DNA of 21,365 nucleotides from Candidatus Gottesmanbacteria bacterium RIFOXYB1_FULL_47_11. GTDB lineage: Bacteria; Patescibacteriota; Microgenomatia; UBA10105; UBA927. The stretch spans positions 56,397 to 77,761 of the forward strand of contig MFKE01000016.1 in NCBI GenBank assembly GCA_001779455.1, read 5' to 3'. This document shows, piece after piece, positions 1 to 6,009 of this stretch (position 1 is its first letter; each line of letters opens with the position of its first letter). A program made the position numbers and the translations under genes. The notes beneath the pieces are model-generated. The model did no database searches, was not told where the DNA came from, and saw only the letters and a list, made by a program, of their open reading frames with translations.

Positions 1-54
1 TGGGCAGCTTTGACAATATCTGTCTATGTTTGCACTGCTTTCTTAGCTTGGTAG
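1..54 (+). CDS. C-terminal end of an upstream membrane protein (partial)
   Basis: The first 17 codons read as a hydrophobic, membrane-helix-like tail (WAALTISVYVCTAFLAW) ending in TAG at 52-54. The gene begins outside the window, so its identity is unknown. The same frame stays open beyond the TAG into a Lys-rich stretch, a second hydrophobic helix and the beta-propeller protein. This could therefore be the broken 5' part of one longer protein rather than a separate gene. Confidence 0.35.
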   Translation, partial: WAALTISVYVCTAFLAW

Positions 55-114
55 AAAAATAAAAAATCTACTCAAATCAAAGAATACAAAAAAACATTAA
101 TTATTTCTGTACTA

Positions 115-1356
115 GTGTTAATTTTAGTAACGATGGTTTTCCCAAACTTTAAATTTTTTAATTTCAAATGGGTTCCAATATCAATTAACACGGGTGTCAA
201 TAATTTTCAGGAAAAATATATGTTATGTCCAAAGCCGACAGCCAGGCAACCGCGCATACTCTATTGGCACAATGCAGAAAACGGTGAAGTCGTTACTGAC
301 TTGGATGGCAACAATCAGTCTGTCGCGTTTGAAAAAGATGTGCAACTACGTAATCGTTCAGCAATATTTTCTCCCGACGAAACCAAAGTTGTTGCGCTTC
401 AAGGGGGTTGGAATGAATATTGGATTATGTGCACGTATTCTCACGGTGCAACAAAAATAACAATTCCAGAATTTATACAAAATCATTCTGCTGCTCCAAG
501 AAGCGGACCGTCATGGTCACCTGACGGGGAAAAGTTGATTGTTAATCTTTATGGTGATTTAGCAATCATCAATGTCATCACTAAAAAAATTGAGATAATC
601 AAGACAAATGTCGCATTTCGGGATAATCACACGGATTTGACCAGTAAAGATCGAAACACTAAAATTCCTGCGTACGAAGTTGGTTCAGTATATTGGGCAC
701 GTGATGGAAAGATATATTATTCATCATTTCAAGGTGATATAAATGCACTACATCAATATGATTTGTCTGACCAATCCGATCATGTCATCTATATCTATAG
801 GGCAAATGAGGAGATATCGATTTTATCTGGCGATCCGACTGGCCGCTATTTACTGATTAATGCATACCGCGTAAACAATGATCATTCCTTTTATGACTTC
901 GGACGTAACATCATTTTTGACACAAAAACCAATAAAGAGATTGAGCAATACGATGGTAATTCCATTGCTACCATAGTCTGGTCACCTAGTGGAAAATACT
1001 TTGCTCCAAGCATAGTCAGTTGGCATAGATCCAATGGAGAAATCTCAATTCCAGCAACCTATATTTATACTGTAGACCATGGGCAAGACATAAATATTAG
1101 TGCTCTAGTAGAAGATTATTTCATCCAAGCAGGGAAATCGTTTACACCGGGATCTATAGCAGTGGAGGTTGCGGATTTTATAAATGATGACCAGATAGTG
1201 GCTCGTGTGACATTTTCAGGCATTACGTACAATAATATTTACGCGTCGGCAAATTTAATTGTTAATTTCCACAACAAAGAAGTAAAATTACTTCAAGATT
1301 ATTCTGATAGTCAAGATAGAGGTAAAAAACTGGTTCCTATAAGAATTTTGCACTGA
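115..1356 (+). CDS. Membrane-anchored beta-propeller (TolB/WD40-like) protein
   Basis: About 413 residues with a hydrophobic N-terminus, then repeated blades of the type W-S-P-D-G-x-x-L/Y: SPDETKVVAL, SWSPDGEKLIVN, YWARDGKIYYSS, GDPTGRYLLINAY and VWSPSGKYFAPS. These repeats are typical of TolB/PD40-like propellers, which usually serve as protein-interaction scaffolds outside the cytoplasm. No catalytic motif is seen. The start is unsure: GTG at 115 falls inside the hydrophobic helix, while the same frame upstream (from 55) encodes the Lys-rich segment KEYKK expected just before a signal anchor, yet has no ATG, GTG or TTG. The true start may be a rare codon, or the gene may be split by the TAG at 52-54. 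The fold is fairly sure; the partner and role are unknown. Confidence 0.7.
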   Translation: MLILVTMVFPNFKFFNFKWVPISINTGVNNFQEKYMLCPKPTARQPRILYWHNAENGEVVTDLDGNNQSVAFEKDVQLRNRSAIFSPDETKVVALQGGWNEYWIMCTYSHGATKITIPEFIQNHSAAPRSGPSWSPDGEKLIVNLYGDLAIINVITKKIEIIKTNVAFRDNHTDLTSKDRNTKIPAYEVGSVYWARDGKIYYSSFQGDINALHQYDLSDQSDHVIYIYRANEEISILSGDPTGRYLLINAYRVNNDHSFYDFGRNIIFDTKTNKEIEQYDGNSIATIVWSPSGKYFAPSIVSWHRSNGEISIPATYIYTVDHGQDINISALVEDYFIQAGKSFTPGSIAVEVADFINDDQIVARVTFSGITYNNIYASANLIVNFHNKEVKLLQDYSDSQDRGKKLVPIRILH

Positions 1357-1386
1357 TAATAGATATTATGCCAAAACTGGATAGCG

Positions 1387-1418
1387 AGTTTATGGTGAGA
1401 ATCCTGGCCCGGCGGCCA
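1387..1418 (+). repeat. Possible degenerate copy of the cassette repeat
   Basis: The stretch starts AGTTTATGG and contains GAAT and the inverted repeat TGGCC-CGGC-GGCCA, in the same order as the AGTTATA, GAAT and GGTC-CTA-GACC blocks of the clear copies further on. It lies just before the ATG at 1427, as the other copies precede their genes. Gaps are needed to align it, so this is only a suggestion. Confidence 0.3.
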
Positions 1419-1426
1419 AGAAATTT

Positions 1427-1629
1427 ATGGTAAAGCAAAAGTGTGAATATTTAAGTCCAACATCTGAAATATCGGAAGCAATTAAAAAAAAGGGGTTGCC
1501 GGGGGGGGGGGAGTAAAAGGTTGTCGTAGACCCGGAGAAAATATAGATCATCTTTGTGACTATCCTGAAGTGACGAATAGTAAAGATTGTCCGTATTTAC
1601 AAAAAGACGTAGAAAAGACTGCGTCGTAG
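1427..1629 (+). pseudogene. Small Cys-rich ORF interrupted at an 11-G run
   Basis: From ATG 1427 the frame reads MVKQKCEYLSPTSEISEAIK and on to a Gly stretch, then stops at 1514-1516 just after a run of 11 Gs (1501-1511). A second frame resumes directly after the run (VKGCRRPGEN, then DHLCDYPEV and SKDCPYLQKD) and ends at TAG 1627-1629. One extra G would join the two into a single protein of about 67 residues with four cysteines (CEY, GCRR, LCDY, DCPY), reminiscent of a small zinc-binding or disulphide protein. I recognise no family. The frame break may be a sequencing or assembly error, a phase-variable tract, or a real mutation. The TAG overlaps the first base pairs of the next repeat. Confidence 0.45.
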
Positions 1630-1666
1630 TTATGGGCCTAAACGGTTCTAGAACGGCCAGCGCAGC
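1628..1666 (+). repeat. Cassette repeat copy 1
   Basis: Aligns without gaps to the last copy (6008-6046) over 39 bases, with 27 identities by hand count. It has the AGTTAT start, a perfect palindrome GTTCTAGAAC at 1645-1654 and a CGCAGC end. Its first two bases are part of the TAG stop of the preceding small ORF. After the core it continues CCAAG and GCACC, shared with copy 4 at 4243-4281. Confidence 0.7.
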
Positions 1667-1892
1667 CAAGCAGTGCACCCACATGGACCGTGATGCTTCG
1701 AATAGCCCAATAACACCTTCAGAAACGCTGTTTTTATTACCAAACTCTCGTACCCACGCTCGGTGTCCAGAGAAATCGCATAAGGGGTACTCTATGACGC
1801 AAGAGCAAAGGACTGTTCAAGTCCCAATAGATAACTTTAGAAGGGTTCACATTAGGGTTCGACATGCTATTTTTATATTTGGTATAGTATGA
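1667..1892 (+). other. Mostly non-coding stretch with one weak small ORF (1683-1892)
   Basis: Between repeat copy 1 and the JAMM gene there is no convincing gene. A frame from ATG 1683 to TGA 1890-1892 would give 69 residues (MDRDASNSPITPSETLFLLP and on). It matches nothing I know, and its end overlaps a promoter-like sequence. A small hairpin GGACT-GTTCA-AGTCC lies at about 1810-1824. This may be a decayed cargo gene or the leader of the next one. Confidence 0.25.
1859..1888 (+). promoter_or_regulatory. Candidate promoter for the JAMM-domain gene
   Basis: TCGACA (1859-1864) and TATAGT (1883-1888) are separated by 18 bp. Transcription would start about 10 bases before ATG 1905, giving a very short leader. 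Confidence 0.4.
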
Positions 1893-1904
1893 TTGGGTGT
1901 TCGT

Positions 1905-2702
1905 ATGAATAATCTTTCAAAAGAATCTGATACTGTAACCAAAACAAGTGAAGCTGTAAAAAAATTCATAGGCGTTGAGTTAACCGGAAATCCGGAATCA
2001 CTCCCAGAAGAAATAAGATTGCCCCAAAGCATTCTTAAAATAGTAGCCGACTTCACTGAAAACAATCCATTACAAGAAAAGTCAGCACTTATTGATTATC
2101 AAGCAAACACCGGCGACTTTTTTGTAAGAAAAATTTTTAAAGGCGGAACTTATAAACCAAAGGATCACGCAGTTTATGCAACAACTATATGGACCACTTT
2201 TTTAGGTATGCAATCAAGAGCAATCCAAGGCCAACCTGCAGTTGAACTCCACAATCACCCGGATATTATCCAAGCAGGATCTTATTATCACCAAAATGGT
2301 CTTCGAATGCCTGATGATTTTACAAAGTTTGTCTTACGTTGTCCAAGCGCTGCCGACATTGATCTGTATTTATCTGTAGAACATGGATTGCTGGACATTG
2401 TTGCATCAAAACATGGCGGAACTTTAGTGGTTCCATGGGATTATGAGATCAAGTCCCGAAAGCCATTGGGTTTGGTCAACTTCTCAGAAAAAATCTTAGA
2501 AAAAACTTTGCAAAAAAATGTAGAGCCTGTTCTTACGGAAGGTGTAAAACGATTTGGAAACAACCCACAGTCACTACAATATTTTGTAAACACTACTTAC
2601 AAGAAGACGCTCTATTCTGCGTACGCAAAATTACTTGAGCCTTTTTCCTGTTCAATATATTTTGCAGACGATATTCACGATAAATTCAAGCTGGCAAAAT
2701 AG
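1905..2702 (+). CDS. JAMM/JAB-like metalloprotease-domain protein
   Basis: 266 residues from ATG 1905; a TTG 12 bases upstream is less likely. Residues 115-119 read LHNHP, followed by CPSAAD at 146-151. Together they match the zinc-binding H-x-H ... S-x-x-D pattern of JAMM/MPN (JAB) isopeptidases and of the related RadC domain, here H116, H118, S148 and D151. The usual spacing of about seven residues between HxH and S is widened to about 29 by an insert (SYYHQNGLRMPDDFTKF). Family members cleave isopeptide bonds of ubiquitin-like proteins or work in DNA metabolism and defence. The substrate here cannot be told. No ubiquitin-like, E1 or E2 gene is adjacent. The gene is cargo between repeat copies 1 and 2. 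Confidence 0.6.
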   Translation: MNNLSKESDTVTKTSEAVKKFIGVELTGNPESLPEEIRLPQSILKIVADFTENNPLQEKSALIDYQANTGDFFVRKIFKGGTYKPKDHAVYATTIWTTFLGMQSRAIQGQPAVELHNHPDIIQAGSYYHQNGLRMPDDFTKFVLRCPSAADIDLYLSVEHGLLDIVASKHGGTLVVPWDYEIKSRKPLGLVNFSEKILEKTLQKNVEPVLTEGVKRFGNNPQSLQYFVNTTYKKTLYSAYAKLLEPFSCSIYFADDIHDKFKLAK

Positions 2703-2733
2703 ACAGCTTCCAAATGAATACTTGAAGTAAACA

Positions 2734-2807
2734 GGCTAAACTATGAATATATCAAACCATGTTAGTTCGACCTTGAGACAAATCCTTTTATAGTGTCTCA
2801 TTTAGCC
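2734..2807 (+). ncRNA. Candidate three-way-junction RNA or DNA element
   Basis: GGCTAAA (2734-2740) pairs with TTTAGCC (2801-2807). TGAGACA (2774-2780) pairs with TGTCTCA (2794-2800), directly abutting the first 3' strand. AACTA (2739-2743) can pair with TAGTT (2763-2767). Together these form a closed three-arm fold in the 130-bp gap between the JAMM gene and repeat copy 2. There is no T-run after it, so it does not look like a simple terminator. Function unknown. Confidence 0.35.
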
Positions 2808-2832
2808 TCGGGGTGATACACTATGGGAGTTA

Positions 2833-2872
2833 AGTTATAACGATCGTAAGGGCCGCGACCGGCATGCTCAAC
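2833..2872 (+). repeat. Cassette repeat copy 2
   Basis: AGTTATAA start, GGGCC-GC-GACCGG centre and GGCATGCTCAAC end, two bases before ATG 2875. The CTAG of the central palindrome is replaced by CGCG, but the order and spacing of all blocks are kept. Confidence 0.7.
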
Positions 2873-2874
2873 AA

Positions 2875-3171
2875 ATGAACAAAATATTGAGAATCTTTTT
2901 TATTACAATTTTTGTATTTTCGATCTATCACCTAATCCGTGATCTACTCACAAACTTTGGAATTCATAACTACATAGTTGATTATGCACACCGTTCTCAC
3001 TTATGGTGTAAACAATTTGATCCTTGGGTTTGTCATTGGATTACTGTTCCATCTGAAATTTTTTCTATAATCTCATCTCTAATCGTATTAAAACGAAACA
3101 ACGTTGGCATACTTGGAATTCTCGTTTTTATCCAGGTACCATTTTGGTTATTATTAATTTTATTACCTTAA
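2875..3171 (+). CDS. Small membrane protein, about three helices
   Basis: 98 residues starting MNKILRIFFITIFVF. Hydrophobic segments lie near residues 5-25, 58-72 and 76-97. Between the first two is a polar loop rich in His, Trp and Cys (YAHRSHLWCKQFDPWVCHW), with paired cysteines that might form a disulphide or bind metal. I do not recognise the family. The ATG follows repeat copy 2 with no Shine-Dalgarno site. The gene shares its repeat-bounded unit with the FkbM methyltransferase 18 bp downstream, so the two probably travel and are expressed together. Confidence 0.65.
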   Translation: MNKILRIFFITIFVFSIYHLIRDLLTNFGIHNYIVDYAHRSHLWCKQFDPWVCHWITVPSEIFSIISSLIVLKRNNVGILGILVFIQVPFWLLLILLP

Positions 3172-3189
3172 CTCTATTTACGACAAATT

Positions 3190-3879
3190 ATGAACATAAT
3201 ACAATTTTTTCATCAATCGTTTTACTCATTCTATATTAAACTTTGGGCAGAAAGATTTTTTAAAATTAAAGAGGGACAAATTGTTATTGACGCTGGAGCT
3301 TATTTAGGCGGATTTACTCTTTATTCAGCCAAAAAAGTTGGGAAAACAGGTATTGTTATTGCATTTGAACCTGATCCAAAGAACTTGAAAATACTTAAAA
3401 CCATTATTAAAAAATCAGGTTTAAAAAACATTATTTTAATCAAAAAGGCTCTCGGCAATGCTGTTAAAAAAGTTAAATTAGAGAGTGCTGATAATTATTC
3501 TAAAATCGTTATTAAAACTTTTAAAAATCCAACCGTTAAAGTCAAACAAACTACTCTTGATAAGGAGTTGAAAAAATTTGGAATAAAAAAGGTAGATTTT
3601 ATCAAAATGAATATCGAAGGAGCAGAAACTAACGCCATAAAAGGAGCCAGTCTTATTCTGAAAAATACTCAACATGTAGCAATATCTTGTCATAGCGTTA
3701 ACGGTAAAAACACAGAGATTGAAGTTAACTCTCTATTAAAAAAATACGGATTTAAAACTAAAGTTTTGAAAAGAAAAATATTAATAACTGATCCTGGACA
3801 TATTGATGTTTATGGAGTTAGAAATAAGGATCAAACGGGTCCTGATCGACCCGCTCAGCAAAATAATGGAAAACTCTAA
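3190..3879 (+). CDS. FkbM-family SAM-dependent methyltransferase
   Basis: 229 residues. The SAM-binding motif VIDAGAYLGGFTLYSA lies near residues 32-47 and the acidic loop FEPDP near 59-63. The FkbM signature TLDKELKKFGIKKVDFIKMN, followed by IEGAE, lies near 122-145. Family members usually O-methylate sugars in polysaccharides, glycolipids or natural products. Codon use is strongly AT-rich and Lys-rich. The conserved part ends at about HIDVYGVRNK; the last 16 residues (DQTGPDRPAQQNNGKL) are translated from repeat copy 3, and the ORF overlaps the start of the next gene by 14 bases. This looks like a gene joined to a repeat during cassette assembly. The family call is firm; the substrate is unknown. 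Confidence 0.85.
   Translation: MNIIQFFHQSFYSFYIKLWAERFFKIKEGQIVIDAGAYLGGFTLYSAKKVGKTGIVIAFEPDPKNLKILKTIIKKSGLKNIILIKKALGNAVKKVKLESADNYSKIVIKTFKNPTVKVKQTTLDKELKKFGIKKVDFIKMNIEGAETNAIKGASLILKNTQHVAISCHSVNGKNTEIEVNSLLKKYGFKTKVLKRKILITDPGHIDVYGVRNKDQTGPDRPAQQNNGKL
3821..3859 (+). repeat. Cassette repeat copy 3, inside the end of the FkbM ORF
   Basis: GAAATAAGGATC start, perfect inverted repeat GGGTC-CTGATC-GACCC at 3837-3852, then CGCTCAGC. It lies wholly within the 3' end of the methyltransferase frame and six bases before ATG 3866. Confidence 0.7.
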
Positions 3880-4258
3880 AGAAAATCCAAATTCTCTGTT
3901 GCAAAAAATTCATTTTGCTTTTGAAGAACCGGATCCAAAAGTTGTGGAAAGACTTAAGGATCGTGAACTGTGGATCCAAAAAGAAGCGAGCGGGAGAGTT
4001 CACGTCAGACCACCAGAATCCGATAAGAAAATGAGGATAGTATTTCGTACTGAAGACCCGGAGATGTTTGATCTTTTTAATGATGCTGCTAGTGAGGTTA
4101 CCAAAAAATGGGATGGTTTTCATCAAATAGGGGCAGGTTATAAAGAGGGACTTACTGCTTTTGAATTGTGGAAAAAACCGGACGTATCCAATGAAGAGCT
4201 TTTAGAGGAAGTCAAAAAGACGATGATCCAAATTGCAACGGAGAATATAGGATCATAA
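3866..4258 (+). CDS. Unknown 130-aa cytoplasmic protein
   Basis: The start chosen is ATG 3866 (MENSKENPNSLLQKIHFAFE), six bases after the repeat. The same frame is open to an ATG at 3803, but those codons belong to the FkbM gene. The product is highly charged, without signal or membrane segments. A likely alpha+beta domain has a central strand-rich part (GRVHVRPPESDKKMRIVFRT) and a helical C-terminus (NEELLEEVKKTMIQIATENI). No motif gives a function. It is the sole gene between repeat copies 3 and 4. Confidence 0.55.
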   Translation: MENSKENPNSLLQKIHFAFEEPDPKVVERLKDRELWIQKEASGRVHVRPPESDKKMRIVFRTEDPEMFDLFNDAASEVTKKWDGFHQIGAGYKEGLTAFELWKKPDVSNEELLEEVKKTMIQIATENIGS

Positions 4259-4281
4259 GGTCCTAGACCATGATGCTCAGC
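4243..4281 (+). repeat. Cassette repeat copy 4
   Basis: 30 of 39 bases match the last copy without gaps (hand count), including GGATC, GGTCCTAGACC and ATGCTCAGC. Its first half is coding sequence of the preceding 130-aa gene, which stops at 4256-4258. It is followed by a structured non-coding stretch rather than directly by an ATG. Confidence 0.75.
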
Positions 4282-4290
4282 CAAGACGCG

Positions 4291-4360
4291 CACCTCGGAG
4301 TGAACAGGGTTCCTGATAAGCCCGAAAGGGCTTGATAAAACCCCACTTTTCTCTCCGGAG
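4291..4360 (+). ncRNA. Candidate structured RNA between repeat copy 4 and the next gene
   Basis: A nested stem is visible. AAGCCC (4318-4323) and GGGCTT (4328-4333) are closed by a GAAA tetraloop. An internal loop containing TGAT on the 5' side and GATAA on the 3' side follows. Then GGGTT (4307-4311) pairs with AACCC (4339-4343), GTG (4300-4302) with CAC (4344-4346), and CGGAG (4296-4300) with CTCCG (4353-4357); the last two share G4300. It could be a 5' leader control element for the gene at 4377, a small RNA cargo, or a recombination structure. There is no T-run, so terminator is less likely. Function unknown. Confidence 0.45.
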
Positions 4361-4376
4361 ATTCGAACCGTGAATT

Positions 4377-5012
4377 ATGTATACTTTCTATAAATATCTT
4401 GATAAACGTTATGCAGAAAACTTGATCCATAATGGCGAAATTTTAATACGCCCCCTCAATGAATTTAAAGATTTAGATAAATTTACAAGAAAGATCGGCG
4501 ATAAGAAGGAAGGAACCGTAAGATTTCATCCAAATGGTAGGGTATTTGATACTGCAAATCCAAACCATAATCAAAGTTTTGCTACGCTGGTCAGTCAGAA
4601 AATTCAGGCAGGTAGAGTGATTATTGATGCATCAGAGCATATAGACATCTTTACTCAAAATTGTTTCATCTATTCTGTATCCCAGATTTTAGATAGAAAT
4701 TTACAAAGAGAATTTAAATACAATTCATGTGTAAAAATATCCCCTTTTGAAGAATTCTATAGGACTTTAACATTCAATATGCAGAAAAGTGGGTTCAAAA
4801 TTCTGCAAACTGAAGTTAATGAATGTTGGTATTTAGACAAAAATTTTGACCCCAGTCAGGAATTACCTGGCCCACCAGCGTTTATAAAAGAAAAACATTT
4901 TAAAAATCAAAAGGAAGTACGATGCGCCTGGATCATTGAAGGTATAGAAGAAAAGTCTCTTATACTTACTTATCCAGAGATTACAAAGTTCTGTTCTTTA
5001 GCCGAACCATAA
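4377..5012 (+). CDS. Unknown protein, weakly DUF2971-like
   Basis: 211 residues starting MYTFYKYLDKRYAENLIHNG and continuing EILIRPLNEFKD. This opening resembles the K/R-Y-x-x-x-x-A-x-x-I-L-x-N-G pattern at the start of DUF2971-type proteins, which occur in accessory and defence islands. The rest, including SCVKISPFEEFYRTLTF, NECWYLDK and KNQKEVRCAWIIE, gives no catalytic motif that I can name. It is soluble, with no signal peptide. It is preceded by the structured element and repeat copy 4, and its stop overlaps the first base of repeat copy 5. The family link is weak. Confidence 0.6.
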   Translation: MYTFYKYLDKRYAENLIHNGEILIRPLNEFKDLDKFTRKIGDKKEGTVRFHPNGRVFDTANPNHNQSFATLVSQKIQAGRVIIDASEHIDIFTQNCFIYSVSQILDRNLQREFKYNSCVKISPFEEFYRTLTFNMQKSGFKILQTEVNECWYLDKNFDPSQELPGPPAFIKEKHFKNQKEVRCAWIIEGIEEKSLILTYPEITKFCSLAEP

Positions 5013-5049
5013 ATTATAAGGGTAATTTGGTTCTAGACCAGTGTTGACC
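5012..5049 (+). repeat. Cassette repeat copy 5
   Basis: AATTATAAGG start, central TGGT-TCTAG-ACCA, then GTGTTGACC, four bases before ATG 5054. The last block diverges from GCTCAGC, but position, length (38) and palindrome are kept. Confidence 0.65.
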
Positions 5050-5053
5050 AAAT

Positions 5054-5746
5054 ATGAAACTAATAAAAACAGACGGTAAGTTCAAAATATGCTTTTCGGC
5101 AAAGGAACTTACACTCTTAGTCATTGCGAAGTTTTTCAGTGATCTTGCGAAGAAAATAAAAAAGGGATCGATAGACACCTTAGACATATCATCTTACATA
5201 AAACAATTAGCTGACCAGACAGCTGATTCTACAGACTACGAATTTTTTACTTCGGTTCTGGATTTGCATGAACAGTTTGAAAAAAACTGTGAATTTTGTT
5301 TTAACCTAAAGAATACTTTTAATCCCGAAGTCGACAAAATAATTAACATTGATGACTTATATCGTTTCAGAGAAGACCCACCAGACGTAATTATTTTATA
5401 TAAGAAGAATTTTTATGAATTTGAGCTGAAAAGATATCGAGATGAATTTACTTTTGATAGACTTTACGCTTTTCTAAAAAAGAAAATTATTTTGCATTAT
5501 TCAGGAAAATTGAACTTTCTAATAATTCTTCAGTTAAAACCATATTCAAATATAGATTTGAATATCTTCAAAAAACTATATAAGAGCCTCAAGAAAGAAA
5601 TAAATCAACCTGGAATTATTGGCTTTTCTTTAAACAAAAATAATGAAGAAATGATTTTAGTTCGTATGCTTCCAGAATTGAATATGAGTAAACGCCCATA
5701 TAACGAGATTAATGCATTCGCTGATATTCTCCATTCTGAGAACTGA
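5054..5746 (+). CDS. PD-(D/E)xK nuclease-like protein
   Basis: 230 residues, soluble, Lys-rich. The stretch EDPPDVIILYKKNFYEFELK (residues 107-126) has PD at 110-111 and E124-L-K126 separated by a short hydrophobic strand pair. This is the arrangement of the PD-(D/E)xK active site of restriction-type and repair nucleases. A helical region (residues 16-85) precedes it, and a strand-helix part (KLNFLIILQLKP, PGIIGFSL) follows. It ends with TGA. Many such proteins act in defence or repair, but the target cannot be inferred. It is the sole gene of its unit between repeat copies 5 and 6. The nuclease call rests on one motif and could be chance. Confidence 0.55.
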   Translation: MKLIKTDGKFKICFSAKELTLLVIAKFFSDLAKKIKKGSIDTLDISSYIKQLADQTADSTDYEFFTSVLDLHEQFEKNCEFCFNLKNTFNPEVDKIINIDDLYRFREDPPDVIILYKKNFYEFELKRYRDEFTFDRLYAFLKKKIILHYSGKLNFLIILQLKPYSNIDLNIFKKLYKSLKKEINQPGIIGFSLNKNNEEMILVRMLPELNMSKRPYNEINAFADILHSEN

Positions 5747-5751
5747 TTTAT

Positions 5752-5791
5752 AGTTATAATGATAGAATGGGTCTAGAGCGGTATGCTCAGC
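5752..5791 (+). repeat. Cassette repeat copy 6
   Basis: AGTTATAATGATAG start (with a perfect TATAAT), central GGTCTAGAGC and TATGCTCAGC end, two bases before the likely ATG at 5794. It is 40 bases long. Confidence 0.75.
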
Positions 5792-5793
5792 AA

Positions 5794-6009
5794 ATGAAAT
5801 TAGGTAAATATCAACACTCAAAAACCGGAAATATGTATCGGGTTATCGGAATAGCTAAACACTCCGAGACACTCGAAGAGCTTGTGGTATATGAAGCGTT
5901 ATATAAAAATACTAAAAGCAAGCTTTGGGTTAGGCCGCTGAAAATGTTTATAGAGAAAGTGGAAATTTATGGGAAAAAGCTCCCTCGTTTTAAATTTATT
6001 GAGAAATAG
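5794..6009 (+). CDS. DUF1653-family small protein
   Basis: 71 residues from ATG 5794. The sequence GKYQHSKTGNMYRVIGIAKH, then SETLEELVVYEALY, WVRPLKMF and KLPRFKFIEK, follows the DUF1653 pattern closely (G-x-Y-x-H-x-K-G-x-x-Y-x-V, S-E-x-L-E, W-V-R-P-x-x-M-F, R-F). The domain is widespread in bacteria with no settled biochemical role. An in-frame ATG at 5767 would add nine residues, but these come from the repeat, and the domain starts right after residue 794. The TAG stop (6007-6009) overlaps the first bases of repeat copy 7. The family is confident; the function is unknown. Confidence 0.85.
   Translation: MKLGKYQHSKTGNMYRVIGIAKHSETLEELVVYEALYKNTKSKLWVRPLKMFIEKVEIYGKKLPRFKFIEK

Noticed and set aside
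4312..4340. Hammerhead ribozyme core (CTGATAA, GAAA)
   Set aside because: The GAAA is the loop of the hairpin, not the strand after stem II, and CTGATGA is not matched. The cleavage arrangement is absent.
4357..4370. tRNA T-arm on the - strand (GGTTCGAATC)
   Set aside because: The T-stem does not pair beyond about two bases, and no acceptor, anticodon or D arm is found. At most a remnant or chance.
1354..5746. Recoded TGA (as in Gracilibacteria/SR1)
   Set aside because: TGA ends the propeller ORF (1354-1356, followed at once by TAATAG) and the PD-(D/E)xK-like gene (5744-5746), so it acts as a normal stop.
5767..5793. Upstream start ATG 5767 for the DUF1653 gene
   Set aside because: The nine extra residues are a translation of the repeat, and the conserved domain begins just after ATG 5794.
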